Assembly: GCA_030248215.1 (NCBI GenBank)
Contig: JASANG010003185.1
Coordinates: 62,001-126,000, forward strand
DNA from: Enoplolaimus lenunculus
Lineage: Eukaryota; Nematoda; Enoplea; Enoplida; Thoracostomopsidae
Length of the DNA: 64,000 nt
Reading direction: 5' to 3'
Shown: positions 57,476 to 64,000 of the stretch, one piece after another
How positions within the stretch are numbered: the first letter of the stretch is position 1
Layout: each line of letters opens with the position of its first letter
Position numbers and translations under genes: made by a program
The notes under the pieces: generated by a model
The model's database searches: none
Told to the model about the DNA's origin: nothing
The model's input: the letters and a program-made list of their open reading frames with translations, nothing else

Positions 57476-60400
57476 GTGCGTTCGAATTTAACACTAAACG
57501 GCATTCAAATATCAGAACGTAGCTAGCTAACATTACTTTTTTCAGTGACCTAAGGTATGCAAAGTGTTTACGTGACGTGACAAAACTGAACGTCCCACGC
57601 GGTTGCATTTTTAACACTTTACCAACGACTCTATTCCACGATTGTATGATTTAGCGTTATGTTCCGTTGAAGGGATTCCAGTTTTTCATTGGTACTAGAA
57701 AATAGCGGTGGATTCGGATTAAGGCTATTATTTTCGCTTAGTAATGTGTTTTGGGTACCGATTGTGTGAATTTTTAAAATCACATTGCTTGCGTTTCGTG
57801 CTGGCTTAAATTTGTAAAATTTTCACCAATCCTTTTGGTTTTTAAGAAATTTTTATTAAAATGACGTTAGAAGTTTGGGATTCATGTAAAGATCAAGGGC
57901 GGAACGTTTTTCAGTGGGACTGCAATAGAATAAGCATAAGCGTTAGGCAATTTTTTGCTTGGCTTAGGGAATATGCCCATTTTGACGTTTAGGCTTAGGA
58001 AGAAACTCATTGTTACGCTTACGCTTAGGAATAAGCTTATAATACTGTTGTGTCTTACATTGGCCGAAATTTGTACCAAATATCCGATTTGCCCGAGGTC
58101 TGGTTCTATTTTTGTCCCCTGGCAGATTTTATAGGGGATATCTTAGTATTTATTATTTGTCATGGACTTTGTTTCTACCGGTATGAGTCATCATGTAGTG
58201 TTAGTCTTATGCTATTAGCTAGGTCGTTAAAACAGTTTTTGGGAAGCCTCACTTGCTGCATGCGCTTTCTTATGAATCATGTGACTATTAGCTTAAGTAC
58301 CGGGTTATTTTGATTTCTCGACAACGCGCTGGCTGTGTTTTTGGCATGTATTAGCTATGTATGCATGAATGTTGATAAATGTTTCAAGTGATATGTATCA
58401 TGTACCAGACACGGGTATAAGCCGTAGACTAGAAAAAGCATCGTTGAACGGTGAAAATGGTTTGGGTTGACGCTTATCACTGTTTCTAAGCAGGTTGTTT
58501 GTTTCAGGGTGGCACCGAATCCACGATTTGACCGAATCCAGTGCTAATTTGCCGAATCCGAAACCGAATCCGAATCCGAATCCTGCATGTTGCAAATTTC
58601 AAATATATCTATAATTTGTTTCAGAATATCAACGCAATGCCAGCCGTATAACTTTTAATACGTTAATATATTTCGTCCCGACGTCAGTTCTGAGATTTCT
58701 CACCTGAAATAAAAAATATTGATTTTTATAGCAAGGTATTTAATAAAAAATTTTATTGCTTAAAAATGAAAAAAATCATATTGCCGAACTTTGTTGGATT
58801 CGTGTTTTCCACAACCGAATCCGAAACCGAACCTCAAATTTTTGCCGAATCCGAACCTCAAATTTTTGCCGAATCCGAATCCGAACCTTTGTTGCCACCC
58901 TGGTTTGTTGATAATTGACATAGTGAATATTTTGGCTGGTTTTGACTAAAAATAACGTACGTCTTCTTCTTCTTTCGCCGTACACAAATAATATCCATCG
59001 CCATCCCGCCAGCGTTCACCGTCACGATGCTCGTAGCCGCGTGAATCCAAACACGCAACGACCGCATGATGACAGTAGCCGCCTTCGTTCGTACATCGAT
59101 ATTTGTACGTTCGATCGCTGTACGATTGACCCAGTTGATACTCGACTCCGTTGAACACACATCCAACGGCGCAAATTGCAATCGATCCAGTGTTGTCTTT
59201 GTCGAGACACGAGTAGACGATGTTTTTGCGACGGCGGCGTTCAAATTGCTGGAAAAAATATATCTCACTCATAAGTGTAGTCGGTCCATGTATAGAACAG
59301 GGCCGGAACAGTAGTATAAGCATATTCCTAAGCCTAAGCGTATGGATGAACATATTCCTAAGCCTAAGCCTAAGCAAAAAAATTAGTCTAAAACTTGAAC
59401 TGGCTCTATTATAGCCCTCCGGAAAACGATCCGGTCCTGTTGTATACGTGGGCCCAGACAAAATATTGTGGCTTTCCTGTAGCCAGGTCGACAGGCCGAA
59501 AAGTGTTGTTAAGTAAGGCTCTCGCAGTGCCGGCGTCCTGCACCAATTGCGTTTAGGTTGCAAACTTAAGCATTATGTAATGTCAGCTGCTATAATGTAA
59601 ATTGTAAGTATCCGTATATACGGATGTTTCATGCAATGTGACTGGCAAATATTTATAAGAGCAAAATTTATGGTTAATAAATATCCATGTATGGTTGGTT
59701 TTGTAATGTTTTGGCTTCGGTCGATTTTTTGTCGTATATATCTAGAAGCTCTGAAGATTTTCTATGAATATATACGCATATGTTACGTATGTTAACAGTG
59801 CAGTGGAGAATCCAGCGGTGTGATCATGGAGCTCAAGCCACCGCGTTCACTTCATGTCAGTATGTGCAAACTTTTGTGCCTTTAATCCTTTTGCCTTCGT
59901 TTTTATTCTAAAACATACGTAAGCTTACTTTTTCAACTAGGGCTCCATCTGTTGAAAAGGTTACTTTTTCAACGAGGGCTCCATCTGTTGAAAAGGATAC
60001 TTTTTCAACGAGGGCTCCATCTGTTGAAAAGGTTACTTTTTCAACGAGGGCTCCATCTGTTGAAAAGGTTACTTTTTCAACTAGGGCTCCATCTGTTGAA
60101 AAGGTTACTTTTTCAACTAGGGCTCCATCTGTTGAAATGGTTACTTTTTCAACGAGGGCTCCATCTGTTGAAAAGGTTAACTTTTTCAACGAGGGCTCGA
60201 TCTGTCGAAAAGGTTACTTTTTCAACTAGGGCTTCATCTGTTGAAAAGGTTGCTTTTTCAACGAGGGCTCCATCTGTTGAAAAGGTTACTTTTTCAACGA
60301 GGGCTCCATCTGTTGAAAAGGTTACTTTTTCAACGAGGGCTCCATCTGTTGAAAAGGTTAACTTTTTCAACGAGGGCTCCATCTGTTGAAAAGGTTAACT

Positions 60401-63400
60401 TTTTCAACGAGGGCTCCATCTGTTGAAATGGTTACTTTTTCAACGAGGGCTCCATCTGTTGAAAAGGTTAACTTTTTCAACGAGGGCTCCATCTGTTGAA
60501 AAGGTTAACTTTTTCAACGAGGGCTCCATCTGTTGAAAAGGTTAACTTTTTCAACGAGGGCTCCATCTGTTGAAATGGTTACTTTTTCAACGAGGGCTCC
60601 ATCTGTTGAAAAGGTTAACTTTTTCAACGAGGGCTCCATCTGTTGAAAAGGTTAACTTTTTCAACGAGGGTTCCATCTGTTGAAAAGGTTACGTTTTTCA
60701 ACGAGGGCTCCATCTGTTGAAAAGGTTAACTTTTTCAACGAGGGCTCCATCTGTTTCAAAAATTCTTGGATCTGCCCAACTGTTGTATGTAGAAAATACA
60801 TTCTTGCATTTTTCTACTACTTTTAATTTTTGTTGTATAATTTCGTGTCGTTTAAAGACGTCGTTAATAGTAACATTTTGTTTTCTTTTTAAGAAATTGC
60901 GACCGGTGGAAAATTATAAAATTATTTTATTAGTTCGTTGCGCGTGGGTTGGTTGAAATAATCCGCTTGTCATCGGCGCATTTTCTTTTTAAGAAATTGC
61001 GACCGGTGGAAAATTATAAAATTATTTTATTAGTTCGTTGCGCGTGGGTTGGTTGAAATAATCCGCTTGTCATCGGCGCATTTTCTTTTTAAGAAATTGC
61101 GACCGGTGGAAAATTATAAAATTATTTTATTAGTTCGTTGCGCGTGGGTTGGTTGAAATAATCCGCTTGTCATCGGCGCATTTTCTTTTTAAGAAATTGC
61201 GACCGGTGGAAAATTATAAAATTATTTTATTAGTTCGTTGCGCGTGGGTTGGTTGAAATAATCCGCTTGTCATCGGCGCAGTATTGTTATTGAACGTGTG
61301 ACTTGGTTTGATAATGAGCTGAGGCAAAAATGCAGTTATAAGTGTATTTGATTTATCGGAAAAGTTAAAGCTATGAACGACAAAATTTGGACGCATTATT
61401 CGATACGCCCACGTTGTACCCGTGTCCCCATTGATACTTGATGGTGATTTTGTTGTTACCCCCGTCCGAAATTGAAACTTGATGGTGATTTTGTTGTTAC
61501 CCCCGTCCGAAATTGAAACTTGATGGTGATTTTGTTGTTATCCCCGTCCGAAATTGAAACTTGATGGTGATTTTGTTGTTATCCCCGTCCGAAATTGAAA
61601 CTTGATGGTGATTTTGTTGTTACCCCCGTCCGAAATTGAAACTTGATGGGTGATTTTGTTGTTACCCCCGTCCGAAATTGAAAGTTGATGGTGATTTTAT
61701 TGTAACATTATACCATGCAACATTGTTTGCGTAATTTTCGTACAAATTAACCTTCCGCAGTCCAAGGTTTACGCTTTAGACTTAATAGTTACGTTCGTTT
61801 GTGTGTTTTGTTGTGTTTTTTGTCCAAAAGCATATTTTGCGTGATTTCTATTCTTAATTTTGTAACTTTTTTTGATATATTTCCGTTTATTTTCTATTTT
61901 CTTGATAGGGCAAGGGACAGAGTCGTAAGCAAAAAAATGTTAAACTCTAAATAAGTTGAGTAACTCGTGAAAATAATAGTTGTACGTAGGTCCGTTTACG
62001 TATGTATAATTTTGTACAAATAGTTTGGCGAGCCCGTAGTTAAGGGGAAGCCAGGGAGAGCTCAACTCTGTGTGGAAAAATTTTGGCCATCCCTAGAAGA
62101 TTTTCAATCTTGCTTGTAAGTCATTGAAAACCCTTGAATGCGACTGTTGAAAAATTTTGCCCCCACCCTCCTACCAAGGTGAACTGGCTACGGGCCTGAG
62201 TTTGGGCGGCTTATATACATAAGTATATATTTTGGTGTCGATCACATGGTATTTGTTTACTCTACCACCCAGGCTTGTATATACCACCCAGGCTTGTAAG
62301 CCAGCTCACCTTGCTGGGGATAGGTGGCTGAAATTTTTCAGGTTTAACACACAAGAGTTTTCATTGACTTACAAGCAACGATCAAAAATTTCTAGTGGGG
62401 GCGCAAAGAAGTTTTCCAGGGTGGCTGGGACGGCCGTTGCAACTAAGGCCCGTCTCCACCAAAATCAAAGTTTAAGCTTTAGAGTAAACCTAAGCTAAAG
62501 AGTCGCCGTATGCTAAAGTCTATTTTACCCATTACTCAGTCTGTTATATATGGGGCAGGGTGCAACCGGAATTCCGGTTCCGGTCCGCATCACCTCCGGT
62601 TCGGGTACATTAAATATTCCGGTGTTATAATTTGGCCGTTTTTTAACTTTGCTAATCTTTAAGAATCTCTTTAGAAAGCCACTTGTATTCCGAATATAAG
62701 CCATTGATGGTGGATTTCACTTCAGTTGACGACGAAAATCTAAAATACAACAAATAAAATAAATATCTATGTTCGACTAAGGTTATTTCACAAATAATAG
62801 AGAAAAAATAAGATTAAAATGAAATTTTTGGTGAAATGCATTTTTCACTTTCCGCTTCCGGTTCCGGTAAAATTTTCAAATTCCGGTTCCGGTTCCGGTA
62901 AATTGTAATTCCGGTTGCACCCTGATATGGGGTCATTATTTTGTGGGTGAAGTAAGCTACGAAATACAAAAATTCACTATAACTCAGAGCTGGCAGTGTA
63001 TCGACATCCGGTTCCGGATTCTTTTTATTTTATGCCATCATCATTTGGTAACCTACGGTGGGGGCGCAATATATAATACTACAGTTTTCGCTCGCAAGAA
63101 GCTAAAACGTAATTTTAGCATTAAATTTTAACACAAAGTTTTGGTTTTTAAAGTCTGGAAACTGGTCCGCAAGGCGCTTCTTGCTACGACATTGATCCAA
63201 GCCACAACGTCTCAAGGTTCAACAATACATAGACGTTTAATAACGCACGTATGTGCCTTAGGTTCTTGCATTTGCCTCTTATCATGGTTATTGCAGTATT
63301 GATGTAAATTGTTAATCATATCAAGAGTGGATGATCACTCTTTATAACAAGAGTGTGCAACTGGGTATATTCTGTGTATTAAACAATGTACCCGGCACGC

Positions 63401-64000
63401 GTTGCGTTTTTGGCCTACCCCCCTTGTTTAGGGGATCTGTATGCAGTTTTATATCGTAGTAATGCTAGGAGGAAATTGTAACCCAACCCCTTGTTTAAGG
63501 GGGGTAGGTGTACTGAAACATACTTACTGTTAATCTCTTGCTTAAACCCCCCTGATTGAGGGGGGGGGGGTCGAACAAAAATGCAACGCGTGCTGGTACA
63601 TTCTTTAATACACAGAATGTACACAGTTGCACACTCTTGTTATAAAGAGTGATCGTCCAGTCTTGATCGTATGAACACACGATAGTGATGGTTCGCGCTT
63701 CTCAAGTGCGTATTTTTAGTTTAGTTGCATGTTGATACTCAAGTAATACCAGACTTATTTCATTTCAATTTATAGTACACTAGTATCCTGGTCCGTAGGA
63801 AATATCTGTGCCAATGGATTTGCCAAACGAGCGTGGCCTTCTTCAGTAGTTACGGTTAAAAAAAACTCCTTACAGAAAGTGCACGAAATTTTCCATTTTG
63901 GTTCAGCACTTTTTACCCGTTAGCTAATATATGTTTACCCGGAGCCTTTGGTAGTCGAGCATGCAGCCTTCAACGACAATGTGGACGTTGTTTTGTTGCT
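56775..64000 (-). CDS. MIG-18-like secreted protein with repeated fibronectin-I-like cysteine modules, 3' part
   Basis: Exons on the minus strand: from beyond 64000 to 63939, 59248-58961, and 56933-56775 (stop 56775-56777); all boundaries are phase 0. The visible protein contains four similar modules: EGCMLDYQRLR joined to QFERRRRKNIVYSC, then GCVFNGVEYQLGQSYSDRTY ending KYRC, then ACLDSRGYEHRDGERWRDGD ending YYLC, then EGCVDRSQPNYQRNVGEIWT ending RYEC. The Cys-to-Cys distance is 21 residues in modules 1 and 2, 22 in module 3 and 24 in module 4; the match in module 1 supports direct splicing over the 4.7-kb intron. This Gly-Cys...Tyr-x-Cys pattern is that of the abnormal-cell-migration-18-like family of nematode extracellular proteins (recognised from memory). 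A role in the extracellular matrix is inferred. The N-terminus and signal peptide are outside the window. Confidence 0.8.
57880..58065 (-). mobile_element. TelC element
   Basis: Left TTCATGTAAAGATCAAGGGC and right end CTGTTGTGTCTTACATTGGC; TTAGG-like body. Lies in an intron of the MIG-18-like gene. Confidence 0.75.
58505..58902. mobile_element. hAT-type MITE with CCGAAT arrays
   Basis: Tips CAGGGTGGCACCGAAT and TTGTTGCCACCCTG; 8-bp duplication GTTTGTTT/GTTTGTTG (7 of 8). Subterminal CCGAATCCGAAT arrays at both ends. It ends 58 bp before the MIG-18-like exon boundary at 58961. Confidence 0.87.
59283..59454 (+). mobile_element. TelA element
   Basis: Tips GGTCCATGTATAGAACAGGG and CCTGTTGTATACGTGGGCC; CCTAAG body with a GCGTATGGATGAACATATT spacer. 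It lies 34 bp upstream (in gene sense) of the MIG-18-like exon at 59248. Confidence 0.82.
59925..60755. repeat. 36/37-bp minisatellite
   Basis: About 22 copies of CTCCATCTGTTGAAAAGGTT then ACTTTTTCAACGAGGG; a 37-bp variant has GGTTAACTTTTTC and becomes more common to the right. Each unit contains the near-palindrome GTTGAAAAGGTTACTTTTTC, able to pair with its neighbour. Intron of the MIG-18-like gene. Confidence 0.95.
60881..61280. repeat. 100-bp tandem repeat, four copies, essentially identical
   Basis: The 100-bp unit starting TTTTCTTTTTAAGAAATTGC and ending CTTGTCATCGGCGCA recurs at 60881, 60981, 61081 and 61181 with no difference that I can see. Very recent expansion or active homogenisation. 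Confidence 0.97.
61436..61695. repeat. 40-bp minisatellite
   Basis: Six copies of CTTGATGGTGATTTTGTTGT then TACCCCCGTCCGAAATTGAA with one-base variants. Confidence 0.94.
62030..62450. mobile_element. Two GTAGCCA-family elements, opposite orientations
   Basis: 62030-62200 runs plus (GCCCGTAGTTAAGGGGAAGC to CTGGCTACGGGCCTG); 62290-62450 is a minus copy (AAGCCAGCTCACCTTGCTGG with GACTTACAAGCAACG). Confidence 0.55.
62556..62924. mobile_element. hAT-type MITE with CCGGAA arrays (copy 2)
   Basis: Same family as 56043-56420, inverted. Perfect 8-bp duplication ATATGGGG (62548-62555 and 62925-62932). CCGGTT units at both ends; the middle matches copy 1 as reverse complement. Confidence 0.92.
63322..63665. 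mobile_element. Palindromic inverted-repeat element, CAAGAGTGGATGATC family
   Basis: Left TCAAGAGTGGATGATCACTC and right GAGTGATCGTCCAGTCTTGA are inverted repeats; GTGCAACTGG and AACGCGTGC words and C/G runs lie inside. Same family as 1244-1562. Confidence 0.65.

Noticed and set aside
59908-60426. Periodic frames reading TFSTRAPSVEKV or LLFQRGLHLLKR
   Set aside because: Readout of the 36-bp minisatellite in an intron; no start or splice context.

Overview
The window looks like a gene-containing but repeat-rich stretch of a nematode chromosome. Two things point to nematodes. First, the hexamer TTAGGC (the nematode telomere unit) occurs throughout as interstitial arrays. Second, a minus-strand gene at the right edge is built from cysteine modules of the MIG-18-like fibronectin-I type, a family known chiefly from nematodes. 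Introns are long for a nematode (up to about 5 kb) and packed with short non-autonomous DNA transposons and minisatellites. I cannot name the species; a large-genome lineage such as the mermithids would fit, but that is a guess. I saw no retrovirus-like, LTR or Polinton-like element.

Layout. (1) 638-29295, plus strand: the 3' portion of a large cadherin, 21 in-phase exons coding 1209 residues. It has about seven cadherin repeats, a membrane-adjacent segment like that of cadherin-23/protocadherin-15, one transmembrane helix and a short tail; the 5' end lies left of the window. (2) 29296-36684: no gene recognised; many mobile elements. (3) 36685-39644, minus strand: an MPV17/PMP22-family gene closest to MPV17L2, three exons found, last exon not found. 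(4) 39645-46336: mostly repeats, with one weak unidentified minus-strand gene candidate at 42.5-43.8 kb. (5) 46337-55293, plus strand: an unconventional myosin of class Id, 18 in-phase exons covering the whole motor, neck and start of the tail; the rest of the TH1 tail is uncertain. (6) 56775 to beyond 64000, minus strand: the 3' part of a secreted MIG-18-like protein, convergent with the myosin.

The most striking non-genic feature is a set of short inverted-repeat transposons (here called TelA, TelB and TelC) whose interior is made of TTAGGC telomeric repeats. Their tips read GGCCCATGTA or GGCCAATGTT, and seven copies are flanked by perfect 8-bp target-site duplications, so they move as units and scatter telomere-like DNA through introns and intergenic DNA. 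About 25 intact or partial copies lie in 64 kb. Several abut exons closely, and one cadherin splice acceptor resembles a TelB tip. Other families are hAT-type elements with perfect 8-bp duplications, a TA-flanked palindrome family, TTAA-bounded elements with a tRNA-like core, tRNA-derived SINE-like copies, and at least eight minisatellites, three of them stacked inside one MIG-18-like intron.

The genes are functionally unrelated (adhesion receptor, mitochondrial membrane protein, actin motor, extracellular matrix protein). What unites the window is how heavily small DNA transposons have enlarged it.
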